Source: Methylobacter sp. KS41 (GTDB lineage: Bacteria; Pseudomonadota; Gammaproteobacteria; Methylococcales; Methylomonadaceae). From it: DNA of 64,000 nt. Shown piece after piece: positions 25,925 through 34,406 of the stretch (the first letter of the stretch is position 1; every line of letters begins with the position of its first letter). The position numbers and the translations under genes are program-made. The stretch lies in contig PHSP01000003.1 of the NCBI GenBank assembly GCA_002862125.1, forward strand, positions 1-64,000. The letters run 5' to 3'. The notes beneath the pieces are model-generated. The model saw only the letters and a program-made list of their open reading frames with translations, had not been told where the DNA came from and did not search any database.

Positions 25925-27568
25925 ATGACACAGCGCTTGATATTCAGGATAACTATTTGCTTGGTCACATGCCTCATGGCGTGGCTGGCTGCTTGTCAGG
26001 CCGACACACGCGAGCTTGCCGGACGCTGGTACCAGGCCCCGGGAAGCTGGGTCTACCGGGGGCAGACCGATCTTGCCATGGAGGGGCTGAGGCCGGTAGG
26101 CAAAGTGGAATTGACCGGCGGTCATTTTTGGCAGCAGGCGGACTTCGAGATCAAAACCGCCGGCCGCCATGTGCTTGATTTCAAAAATACCAGTACAATA
26201 GGACGTTTTCATCACATTATCTTCAATGCTCAGGGACGCCAGGTTGCCGATGAGCACGGCGGGATGCAGAGCAGCGAGAAGAATCCTTTTTTCCTTCGGC
26301 ATGGCCGTGAAATAAATCTCCCCCCCGGTCGATACCGTTTGCTGACCGAACTAAATTCACCGTTCTTCCTGGCCAGCCCGCAACCTTATCTGGATAGGCT
26401 GGACAACTACCGGCAAGCGATCAAGCCGGGGGACGCCCTGACTCTGATTTGCATGGGCATATTTACGGGTTTGATGATCTATTACGCAGCCCAGGCGGTT
26501 GCGCGCAGGAACTTGTCTGCAGCGATGTACTCGGCCTTCATCTTAGGCAACCTGCTGTTCGACGGCTCAGCTTTGCAGGTGTTCCCGGAACTGTTCGGCA
26601 TTCACTGGATTTATATGGTCAGCGTTCCCATCTTGTTTTCCAATACCGCCTATATTTTGTTCGTGATGGCCCTGCTGGAACTCCGGCGTGACATCCATCC
26701 GCGTCTGCACCTTGCCGGCAAATGTTTGTTGACCCTGCTGGGCGGCATGGTAATGCTGGCTGCGGTAATGCCGCACTGGTCATTGGAAATAGATCGTTAC
26801 GGTGTCGGCCTGTTTTTGGCGTATGGTCTGATTGCCGGAATTACGCTCGCACGCGAGGGCAGCATTACCGCCCGGTTTTATCTTTGCGCCATTGGTACGT
26901 TTTTCGTACTGGGAATCATGACAATTTCGGTCAGCAGTTTCAAATCCAATGTCCTATATATAGAGCACATGGGCTTGTTTTCAGTGTCGGTCGAGGTCTT
27001 GTTGCTTGCACTGGTGCTTTCCTATCAGATCGCGCAGCTCGCCCGTCAAAAGGATTACGCGCTTGAACGCATGGAGCATAGCATACTGGCTGCACGTACC
27101 GATTCCTTGACCGGCCTGTCCAACCGTGTGGCGCTTGATTTGGCGCTGGAATGCCTGCCGCGGCATGGCAGCCTCACATTCGTCGATATGGATGGCCTTA
27201 AGTTTTACAACGACCGTTTCGGGCATAAACGCGGTGACGAATTGTTGTGCGCCCTCGCCCGGCACTTGAGCGAGCGCTTGGGCGCGAAGGCGCATGCACA
27301 CCGTTTGGGCGGAGACGAGTTTGCTATTACCTGCGAGGAAGGCGATATATCGTGGGTTGAAAGGATGCTGTCGCTGGCATTGGAAGACCTGCGCGCCAAT
27401 GGCTTTGAATCGGCCGGCGCCAGTTCCGGCTCAGTGCATGTCTCTGAAGCTCCGAATAAAGAAGAACTCAAGCACATGGCCGATTGCCGGATGTTCGCGA
27501 ATAAACGTCTTCGCAAGCGGAGCCGCTATGATGATATGCTGGATCAAGATATTTCAAAGCAGATCTAA
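25925..27568 (+). CDS. Diguanylate cyclase with 7TM-DISM sensor
   Basis: About 547 residues from ATG 25925; the longer frame from 25877 adds 16 residues before the signal peptide. An N-terminal signal-like helix is followed by an extracytoplasmic 7TMR-DISM-type domain (about 25-170), seven membrane helices (about 180-375), a short coiled coil and a GGDEF domain. The GGDEF motif at about residue 462 is intact (RLGGDEFAIT), and LTGLSNRVALD and FVDMDGLKFYND are present. No RxxD inhibitory site is seen five residues upstream. It should make c-di-GMP in response to an envelope signal. Its GC-rich codons differ from neighbouring genes. Confidence 0.88.
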   Translation: MTQRLIFRITICLVTCLMAWLAACQADTRELAGRWYQAPGSWVYRGQTDLAMEGLRPVGKVELTGGHFWQQADFEIKTAGRHVLDFKNTSTIGRFHHIIFNAQGRQVADEHGGMQSSEKNPFFLRHGREINLPPGRYRLLTELNSPFFLASPQPYLDRLDNYRQAIKPGDALTLICMGIFTGLMIYYAAQAVARRNLSAAMYSAFILGNLLFDGSALQVFPELFGIHWIYMVSVPILFSNTAYILFVMALLELRRDIHPRLHLAGKCLLTLLGGMVMLAAVMPHWSLEIDRYGVGLFLAYGLIAGITLAREGSITARFYLCAIGTFFVLGIMTISVSSFKSNVLYIEHMGLFSVSVEVLLLALVLSYQIAQLARQKDYALERMEHSILAARTDSLTGLSNRVALDLALECLPRHGSLTFVDMDGLKFYNDRFGHKRGDELLCALARHLSERLGAKAHAHRLGGDEFAITCEEGDISWVERMLSLALEDLRANGFESAGASSGSVHVSEAPNKEELKHMADCRMFANKRLRKRSRYDDMLDQDISKQI

Positions 27569-27661
27569 CCATGATTTCGAAGTTTATTACCTCGATTCGA
27601 CAGAGGAGAACGAGGGACAGAGAAAAATTTATATCTAAAATAATCAGCGAGGAGAAGAATA

Positions 27662-28819
27662 ATGCAACGTATCTGTGGCTTGGTCTGGCCGATCGTGTTG
27701 TCGATCATTTTGCCGCTTGTAGCGGCTTGGTTTGCCTATCCGGAAACCCATTTACCACCCGGCTTCGGCGTATTTCCACCGTTGTCCGTGGAGCCTCCTC
27801 CGGGTTTCAACCTGGTAATTTTCATCGCGCTGGCGCTGGTGGAAGCCGTCGTCATCCTGTTTCTGCTGTTTCCGCAATGGTTTGGCTTCACTATCCCAAT
27901 CCCGGCACCCAAGCCTGCCACCCCGGTGCAGTTTCCGGCGTGGTTCTGGATAGGCGCGGCTCTGATGTTGTTTTTCTGGTGGTTGATGTGGACCCGTGTT
28001 ACGCCTTTCGGCAGCCTCGTGTATTACGCCTTTACGCCTTTGTGGTGGTGCTTCATCTTGACGCTGGATGGCTTGGTTTATCACCGCAGCGGCGGATATT
28101 CGCTATTGGCTGCGCGCCCCCAAACCTTGCTCATCAGTGCAGCAGTCTCGTTGTTCGGTTGGTTTTATTTCGAATACTTCGATTATTTCGCGCTAGGCAA
28201 TTGGTATTACCCTAACAGCACGATGCCGGAGCTGAGTCATGCCATGGTAGTGCTGCTATATATTACCGCCTATACGACGGTTTGGCCTGTCATCTTCGAG
28301 TGGTACACTCTGCTTAACACCTTTCCAGGTCTGGTGAGCCGGTATAGCAAAGGCCCAAAAATAGCGTTACCGGGCGGATTGTTGTTTTGGGGCGGCTTTC
28401 TCATGATCTTCGCAGTTGTATTCTTTCCCTATCCACTGTTCTGGGTGATGTGGATCGGACCTTTGGCGATATTTTCCGGACAACTGATACGAAAAGGTAT
28501 ATGGAACCCGTTTACCGGAATGGCGGAAGGCAATTGGGGGCCTGCCTTGCTAATGGCGCTAAGCGCGCTGTTCAACGGGTTTTTCTGGGAATTGTGGAAC
28601 TGGGGTAGCGCCCATCCGGCAGAACCGGTAACCAATCCCAATTACTGGATATATGATATTCCCTACGTCAATGTTATTCACATTTTCGCCGAAATGCCTC
28701 TGTTGGGATATCTGGGCTACATGCCTTTCGGCATTTTGACCTGGGCAGTATTTATCTGGCTGGGAGCATTGTTCGGATTTGACACTACGCTGCTCAATAG
28801 CGATCAGGACAAAGGTTGA
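27662..28819 (+). CDS. Polytopic membrane protein, unrecognised
   Basis: A 385-residue, very hydrophobic protein with about ten membrane helices and many Trp, Tyr and Phe residues. There are several conserved-looking motifs (WFYFEYFDYF, NGFFWELWNWGS, GYLGYMPFG) but none tied to a known family that I recognise. A GAGGAGAAG ribosome site precedes the ATG. It lies 93 bp after the GGDEF gene on the same strand and has the same GC-rich style, so the two may have arrived together. The aromatic motifs suggest a lipid- or pigment-related role, but that is speculation. Confidence 0.75.
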   Translation: MQRICGLVWPIVLSIILPLVAAWFAYPETHLPPGFGVFPPLSVEPPPGFNLVIFIALALVEAVVILFLLFPQWFGFTIPIPAPKPATPVQFPAWFWIGAALMLFFWWLMWTRVTPFGSLVYYAFTPLWWCFILTLDGLVYHRSGGYSLLAARPQTLLISAAVSLFGWFYFEYFDYFALGNWYYPNSTMPELSHAMVVLLYITAYTTVWPVIFEWYTLLNTFPGLVSRYSKGPKIALPGGLLFWGGFLMIFAVVFFPYPLFWVMWIGPLAIFSGQLIRKGIWNPFTGMAEGNWGPALLMALSALFNGFFWELWNWGSAHPAEPVTNPNYWIYDIPYVNVIHIFAEMPLLGYLGYMPFGILTWAVFIWLGALFGFDTTLLNSDQDKG

Positions 28820-29021
28820 AAGATTCGCAGGGAAGGAGACGTATCGAGACCGCAGCAGATACGCTCCACTCTCAAACGCTTCAGTTGCAATCTGTATTGC
28901 CGCCACCAGATTTCTAGCATAAGCAAAATATTAAATCCATGCTTCGCAATGAAAAATTCACATTGACCATTTGAACATTTATCAAGTTTACTTTTGAAAC
29001 AAATTCATTGCCTGCAAGCTC

Positions 29022-30380
29022 CTAATCCGCATCATTCATTATTACAACTGAGCCAAGCGCGGCGGCTTTGCCCCGGCTTTCATTGACTTTGGACAACAAG
29101 ACCAGACCAATGATAAAAAACGATAGAGTCGAAAGCAATGACATCCGGTGATCGCCATGGCTCCAATAATTTATCAATCCGTAACTCAAGGGCCCGACTA
29201 TTGCCGATAAGCGGTTGACCAAGCCCCACAAACCTAAAAACTCTCCCGCCCGCTCGGCTGGTGAAAACTTGCTGACCAAAGCCCGCCCGACAGACTGGCT
29301 TGCGCCCATGGCCAGACCGATTATATTTCCGGCTATCCACATATCCGAAGGCTTGCTGGCTAATAAAGCCAACACCACCGCGACAATCCAGATAAGCAGA
29401 GTGATAGACAGCGTGGGAACCGATCCTATGCGATCTTGTAAATGCCCGCAAATAAAAGCGCCAACTGCAGCAGTCACATTCACAACCATAATGAGTACAA
29501 TCAACGACTGGGTATCAAAGCCCATTACTTCCTGCGCATAAATGGCAGACAAAACCACCACGGTGCTGACACCGGACTGATAAACGCCCAGGGTTATTAA
29601 AAACCAGAGCAGATCGCGAAATCGCGCCGCTTCCTTAAATGTGTGTGTCAACCGGGCATAACTTACCTGTAGATTGGTCAAGCTGTTGTCCCAGACAACA
29701 GGTATTGCCCGCTCACGCAGCCATAGAAAAGTGGGGGCCGCCGCCAAGGCAAAGATTGCCGCGGTGATTAGTAAAGTAACAGGAACGTAATGGGTTGCAG
29801 AGAAACCGTGATGCTTGGCCCAGGTAATGTAGGCCAGGCAAACTCCTAATGTCAGTAAACCGCCAAAATAACCCAGGCTCCAGCCATAACCGGACATTTT
29901 GCCCATACTCTTCTCAGGAACAATCTCCGGCAAAAATGCGGCAATCAGGTTTTCACCGCTGGCAAACATGATGGCTGAAACGATAACCAGCGCCATTCCC
30001 AGCCATACATCACCGGGACCTACCAGCGCTAAAAGGGCTGTTGAACCAATGCAGCCTATCGAGGAAACCAACAAAAAAAGTTTCTTGCACGCCCGATGAT
30101 CGGCAATCGCGCCTATCAATGGGCCGCTGATCATGACTATAAAATTGGCGATGCCTATTGCCAGCGACCAAAGCAGGGTAGGCAGGCCCGGAGTAACGCC
30201 TTGCGCAGCACCGGCAACCACGGCAACGAAATAGGCGCTGAATATAGTTGTTTGTACTACGGTGGTATAACCGGAATTGGCAAAATCATATAAAGCCCAC
30301 GCCAGCAATTCCTTATTCCCGGCATTACCAATAAGCCGGCTATCCTCATCAACAGGCGCTTTATTCTGATTGCTATTCAT
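29022..30380 (-). CDS. MFS transporter, UMF1/Atg22-like family
   Basis: A 452-residue transporter with about 12 membrane helices. The N-terminal WALYDFANSGYTTVVQT is the signature of the UMF1/Atg22-like branch of the major facilitator superfamily. An internal GPLIGAIADHRACKK loop (helices 2-3), a long central loop after helix 6 (WLRERAIPVVWDN) and a GHLQDRIGSVP loop follow. Substrates of bacterial members are mostly unknown; amino-acid efflux has been proposed for related proteins. It is a single-gene unit on the minus strand, with a dispersed repeat upstream (30443-30610). Confidence 0.85.
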   Translation of the reverse strand: MNSNQNKAPVDEDSRLIGNAGNKELLAWALYDFANSGYTTVVQTTIFSAYFVAVVAGAAQGVTPGLPTLLWSLAIGIANFIVMISGPLIGAIADHRACKKLFLLVSSIGCIGSTALLALVGPGDVWLGMALVIVSAIMFASGENLIAAFLPEIVPEKSMGKMSGYGWSLGYFGGLLTLGVCLAYITWAKHHGFSATHYVPVTLLITAAIFALAAAPTFLWLRERAIPVVWDNSLTNLQVSYARLTHTFKEAARFRDLLWFLITLGVYQSGVSTVVVLSAIYAQEVMGFDTQSLIVLIMVVNVTAAVGAFICGHLQDRIGSVPTLSITLLIWIVAVVLALLASKPSDMWIAGNIIGLAMGASQSVGRALVSKFSPAERAGEFLGLWGLVNRLSAIVGPLSYGLINYWSHGDHRMSLLSTLSFFIIGLVLLSKVNESRGKAAALGSVVIMNDAD

Positions 30381-30442
30381 ATAGTTGTAATCCTTCGATA
30401 TTGAGGGAGAAGTTTTATAATTAATTCTACTTTGTCAGGGTA

Positions 30443-30610
30443 TGCTCGATCTCGTCATACCCGCCGTGAAGCGGGTATCCAGTGCCATGGCCTGCCCTGA
30501 GCGTAGTCGAATGGGACGGTAAGCTTAATTCCATCCATGGAACCTGGATTCCGGCAATCCATGCCGGAAAAGACGATACTGGAAAATAATGATCATGTAA
30601 TTTGACAATG
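30443..30610. repeat. Dispersed repeat with ATACCCGC/GCGGGTAT hairpin
   Basis: ATACCCGC and GCGGGTAT form a perfect 8 bp stem around CGTGAA (about 30459-30480). They are followed by CCCTGAGCGTAGTCGAATGGG-type and GGATTCCGGCAATCC-type segments. This mosaic resembles short intergenic repeats common in many proteobacterial genomes. There is no coding potential between the UMF1 gene and tetR. Confidence 0.65.
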
Positions 30611-30690
30611 TAGAATTAAAGAAGCGTGAACAATCTGAAAACACGATATCCGCTCAGCTATAAATGCTAATTCTCCTGAATGGCATGGGA

Positions 30691-31296
30691 TCATGTATTT
30701 GAACCCGCAACCCAGCCGCGCATAAAATTCCTGACTAAAAAAACTAGCGTTTCTTCTATGTCATTAAGGCTGTCCTTATCCTGTTTGCCAGTTAACGAGA
30801 GTACACAGATTCCATGGACGCCGCACCATAAAGCTTGCACGGCGCGCTTTCTATGGTCTTCCGGGAGCTCTGGCGCAAGTTCGGTAAACTTCGCGTGAAC
30901 AGGCGCAGGCACATTATCAACTTTCTCCTGATACCAGTCCGGGATATCGGCATTTGCCGCTAAAGGACATTCAAAAATATTGCTCCAGCGATTAAAATTC
31001 TGGCTGGCATAACTTAAATAAGCCCTGGCCAGTGTTTCAATTGACTGTTCCGGACTGCTATCCTGCACCTGCCCTAACCGCGCCGCAATTGCATCCAGGG
31101 TTCTCGCGTTAATGTGCATAACCAAATCAGACATGTTTTTGAATACCATATAAATACTGCCTACGGTATAACCGATCTCCATGGCGATCTTGCGCACTTT
31201 TAGTCCCGAAAAGCCTTCCTCAATAACAATGGATTCCGCCGCATCAAGAACCATCGCCTTTAATTCTTCCAGACTGTGTTCACTTCGTTTTGCCAT
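30691..31296 (-). CDS. TetR/AcrR family regulator with WHG-type ligand domain
   Basis: A 201-residue regulator. The helix-turn-helix (about 10-55) includes IVIEEGFSGLKVRKIAMEIGYTVGSIYMVFKN. The C-terminal domain has QALWCGVHGICVLSL, the WHG motif region of a large TetR subfamily. It overlaps the LysR gene upstream by 17 bp on the same strand, so the two regulators are probably cotranscribed. Targets are unknown; the divergent carbonic anhydrase gene and the flanking transporter genes are candidates. Confidence 0.88.
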   Translation of the reverse strand: MAKRSEHSLEELKAMVLDAAESIVIEEGFSGLKVRKIAMEIGYTVGSIYMVFKNMSDLVMHINARTLDAIAARLGQVQDSSPEQSIETLARAYLSYASQNFNRWSNIFECPLAANADIPDWYQEKVDNVPAPVHAKFTELAPELPEDHRKRAVQALWCGVHGICVLSLTGKQDKDSLNDIEETLVFLVRNFMRGWVAGSNT

Positions 31297-32245
31297 GTTT
31301 TACCGCTTTGATTTCTTTAAGGGAGGTTATCACTGAAGGCCGGATATTGCTGCGCCCCGCATTTTCTGTAAAGTATTTAACCATAAAATCAACAAACGTC
31401 GTTAACTTCGCGGGTAAAAAGCGTCTCTGTAGATAAGTGGCATAAATGGCTAATGACGGGACACAAAAATCCTCCAATATTTCGATTAATTGTCCCTGCG
31501 CTACAAAATTCGCTGCTGATATTTCCGGCGCCTGGACTATACCCATTCCTAACGCGGCGGCCTGACATAGCGCCCTGCCATTGTTTGAAGCAAAATACCA
31601 GTCCGGTTTAATTTTTATCACTTCTGCATTGAAATTAAATAGCCAATAATCCTTATGCGGAGTATCAATGTAATGCAAACACCGGTGTGAACTTAATTCA
31701 TCGATATGTTCAGGCTTGCCATATTCGGACAAATAATCTGGCGATGCATAAGTACATAAACTGGTTTGGGCGATTTTCCTGGCAACAACGCCTAACTCAA
31801 GACTATCCGTCACTAAAATTGACAAATCAAAACTGCCTTTACTTAAATTTACGTGACTGTTATGTAGCGTCATCAAAATTTTAACGTCGGGATACAGGCG
31901 TTGATAAGCATCAATTGCAGGCACCATATAAAGCCCGCCAAAATCTATTGGCGCGCTGACTTTTAATGTGCCTTTTATATGTAGGCCCAACTGGGCGGTA
32001 GTTTCATCCAGTTCCGAGAAATCGTCCATAAGTTGTTTTCCACGGTAATAATAGATTTCCCCTGCTTCAGTCAAACTGATTTGACGCGTCGTTCTGTTTA
32101 ACAAGGCAACACCCAGGGATTCTTCCAACTGAGCCATATATTTGCTTATCATCATCGCAGAAAGATTCATTTCCCTGGCTACCGCCGCAAAAGTGCCCAA
32201 CTCAACAATACGGCAAAACACTTGAATGTTATTTAATTTATTCAT
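31280..32245 (-). CDS. LysR family transcriptional regulator
   Basis: A 321-residue LysR regulator. The winged helix-turn-helix (about 1-60) reads NNIQVFCRIVELGTFAAVAREMNLS and VALLNRTTRQISLTEAG. The C-terminal two-lobed periplasmic-binding-like effector domain runs from about residue 90 to 295, in the CrgA-type branch. It precedes the TetR gene, overlapping it by 17 bp. It is divergent from the beta-carbonic anhydrase gene across a 176 bp region, the usual position for a LysR target, so control of that gene is plausible (inference). Confidence 0.88.
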   Translation of the reverse strand: MNKLNNIQVFCRIVELGTFAAVAREMNLSAMMISKYMAQLEESLGVALLNRTTRQISLTEAGEIYYYRGKQLMDDFSELDETTAQLGLHIKGTLKVSAPIDFGGLYMVPAIDAYQRLYPDVKILMTLHNSHVNLSKGSFDLSILVTDSLELGVVARKIAQTSLCTYASPDYLSEYGKPEHIDELSSHRCLHYIDTPHKDYWLFNFNAEVIKIKPDWYFASNNGRALCQAAALGMGIVQAPEISAANFVAQGQLIEILEDFCVPSLAIYATYLQRRFLPAKLTTFVDFMVKYFTENAGRSNIRPSVITSLKEIKAVKHGKTK

Positions 32246-32347
32246 ATATCGTGGTATTGTAAACCTCAGGTTTATATTTTATAAATTTATTATGCTATTT
32301 AAAATCCTGGTTTATTTAAGTAGACTTTATCCCGGAGATAGTTATTT

Positions 32348-32394
32348 ACCGTTTGGTCTTTTTCATTCACAGTGATAGGATCAAACGGTTTTTT
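32348..32394 (+). terminator. Terminator-like hairpin in the carbonic anhydrase leader
   Basis: ACCGTTTG (32348-32355) pairs perfectly with CAAACGGT (32382-32389) across a 26-base loop and runs into six T's. It lies 28 bp before the carbonic anhydrase start codon and well past the divergent LysR start, so it could attenuate transcription into that gene. The long loop makes it only moderately convincing. Confidence 0.45.
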
Positions 32395-32421
32395 ATTGTC
32401 CAATAAAAATAAGAGGTATTT

Positions 32422-33003
32422 ATGAGTAAAATTCTTAATGAAGTTTTATCAGCGAACAGGGATTATGTGAATGATTTTGGCGACAAAGGCTCATTGCCTA
32501 TGCCGCCGGGAAGACATTTTGCAATTTTGACCTGCATGGATGCCCGTTTGGATCCAGCCAAATATGCGGGCTTATCCGAAGGCGATGCCCACGTAATTCG
32601 CAACGCCGGCGGCCGCGCCAGCGACGACGCCATCCGTTCCCTGGTCATCTCCTATAAATTATTAGGAACCCGTGAATGGTTTGTCGTTCATCATTCCGAC
32701 TGCGGCATGGAAACTTTTACCGATGACATCATGCGCGGCTTGTTAGGCAGCAGTTTGAAAACCGCCTCTATCGATGCCGATGGCTGGCATGATTGCTGTG
32801 AGGGACCCGGTTCTAGCGAAGGTAAATATATCGACTGGCTGACCATTAAAAATCAGGAAGAAAGTGTTCTGGAAGATGTAGTTCGCATAAAAAGCCATCC
32901 TTTGGTCCCTTCTAATATCCCTGTATATGGTTATATCTATGACACTAAATCAGGCAGACTGATCGAAGTACCGGCTGCAACGGAAGCAGGTAAAGCAAGC
33001 TAA
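32422..33003 (+). CDS. Beta-class carbonic anhydrase
   Basis: A 193-residue beta-carbonic anhydrase that interconverts CO2 and bicarbonate in the cytoplasm. Zinc ligands are C38, H91 and C94, and the catalytic D40-R42 dyad lies in CMDARLD. Other conserved parts are [18 protein letters not shown] and VHHSDCGM. It belongs to the short, Rv1284-like branch. A GAGGT ribosome site precedes the ATG. It is a single gene, divergent from a LysR regulator and converging on the sugar transporter gene. In a C1-utilising organism it may supply bicarbonate for carboxylations. Confidence 0.93.
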   Translation: MSKILNEVLSANRDYVNDFGDKGSLPMPPGRHFAILTCMDARLDPAKYAGLSEGDAHVIRNAGGRASDDAIRSLVISYKLLGTREWFVVHHSDCGMETFTDDIMRGLLGSSLKTASIDADGWHDCCEGPGSSEGKYIDWLTIKNQEESVLEDVVRIKSHPLVPSNIPVYGYIYDTKSGRLIEVPAATEAGKAS

Positions 33004-33084
33004 AATTAAGTTTCAACCCTGTCCATATCATGATATCCGGGCAGGGCTGAATTCTTGAGTGGTTTTTGCAAATCACTTTATTTC

Positions 33085-34395
33085 TTAAAACCTGTGGCCT
33101 TTCCATCCATAGTGAGCAATGAAACAATAACAAAGAACCGGAATAAAAAAAGCGCTTTGAATACCGATCCAGTCGGCAAAAATGCCTTGCACAACCGGGA
33201 GAATTGCGCCTCCGACTATTGCCGCGCATAAAATTCCGGAACCCTGTCCGGTATGCTTTCCCAAGCCGTTAACGGCAAGTGAAAAGATGGTTGGGAACAT
33301 GATGGAATTAAACAGCCCTACTGAAAGAATGGCCCACATGGCGACAGAACCGCTGCTAATGATGGTTATTAAAACCAAAGCAGCTGCTGTTACTGCGTTA
33401 AATGCCAGCACTTTACCAGGTTGTATTTTTTGCATGACCGCCGCTCCGAAAAATCGCCCAACCATCGCTCCGCCCCAGTAAAACGAAATATACTTTCCCG
33501 CATCCTTCTGCTCCAGCCCGGCAATTGAGGGCTCTCCCAGGAAATTGATCAGAAAACTGCCAATGCAGACTTCGGCTCCGACATAAACAAATATGCCGGC
33601 TGCTCCTAATAGGAGATGCTTATATCCCCAGGCGCTGTTATGCTCATCACTGGAAGACATCTTGTCAGTGTTTGCAAATTGGTGTCCGGTTGACTTGATT
33701 TCAGGTAATTTGATCATTACAAAAATGATCGCCACGCAAAATAAAACCGCTGCAAGAAACAGATAGGAATTTTGCACTGCCGCCGCTTGCGCAGCCTGAT
33801 AAGCCGAAAGATCATCAGCGTTGAGCAATTTAATTTCGCCGACGCTTTTGACAGCAGTAGAAAGAATTAACAAGGCGCCAAAATACGGCGCAATAGCGGT
33901 ACCCAGGGAATTGAAGGCCTGAGTCATGGTTAACCGGCTTGAGGCGGTTTCCGGTTTTCCTAAAATGGTGACGTAGGGATTGGCGGCAACCTGCAATAAA
34001 GTAATTCCCGACGCCAAAACAAAAAATGCGGCTAAAAACAAGAGATATGAATGCCGGCTTGCCGCCGGGTAAAACAGCAAACAGCCTATGCCGGCTATTG
34101 ATAAACCGGCAATAATCCCTCCTTTATAATCGATTTTTTCGACCAGATAACCGCTGGGTACAGACACAACAAAATAGGCGGTAAAAAAGCAAAACTGAAC
34201 CAGCATGGCTTGCGTGTAGTTAAGGGTAAATACTGATTTCAAATGCGGAATCAAAATATCATTTAAACAGGTTATGAAACCCCAGATAAAAAACAATGAA
34301 GTTAAAATGATTAACGAGCCAAAATAAGGATTTTTTCCGGAATCCTTCCCAGGAAAATTTTCCCTTGTTATTCTTGCCTCGGTTACATCAGTCAT
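33085..34395 (-). CDS. Sugar MFS transporter, FucP/GluP (FHS) family
   Basis: A 436-residue transporter of about 12 helices. N-terminal [24 protein letters not shown] and [22 protein letters not shown] are the signature of the fucose-galactose-glucose:H+ symporter family. Later helices have [16 protein letters not shown] and [20 protein letters not shown]. It would import a hexose through the inner membrane. It lies 11 bp downstream of the GH3 glucosidase gene on the same strand, so hydrolysis and uptake are probably coupled. Confidence 0.9.
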   Translation of the reverse strand: MTDVTEARITRENFPGKDSGKNPYFGSLIILTSLFFIWGFITCLNDILIPHLKSVFTLNYTQAMLVQFCFFTAYFVVSVPSGYLVEKIDYKGGIIAGLSIAGIGCLLFYPAASRHSYLLFLAAFFVLASGITLLQVAANPYVTILGKPETASSRLTMTQAFNSLGTAIAPYFGALLILSTAVKSVGEIKLLNADDLSAYQAAQAAAVQNSYLFLAAVLFCVAIIFVMIKLPEIKSTGHQFANTDKMSSSDEHNSAWGYKHLLLGAAGIFVYVGAEVCIGSFLINFLGEPSIAGLEQKDAGKYISFYWGGAMVGRFFGAAVMQKIQPGKVLAFNAVTAAALVLITIISSGSVAMWAILSVGLFNSIMFPTIFSLAVNGLGKHTGQGSGILCAAIVGGAILPVVQGIFADWIGIQSAFFIPVLCYCFIAHYGWKGHRF

Positions 34396-34406
34396 TTAAA
34401 CTTAAC

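Noticed and set aside
25749-25931. 60-codon minus-strand frame before the diguanylate cyclase
   Set aside because: Low-complexity Ser/Val composition, no family recognised, and it overlaps the start of the GGDEF gene.
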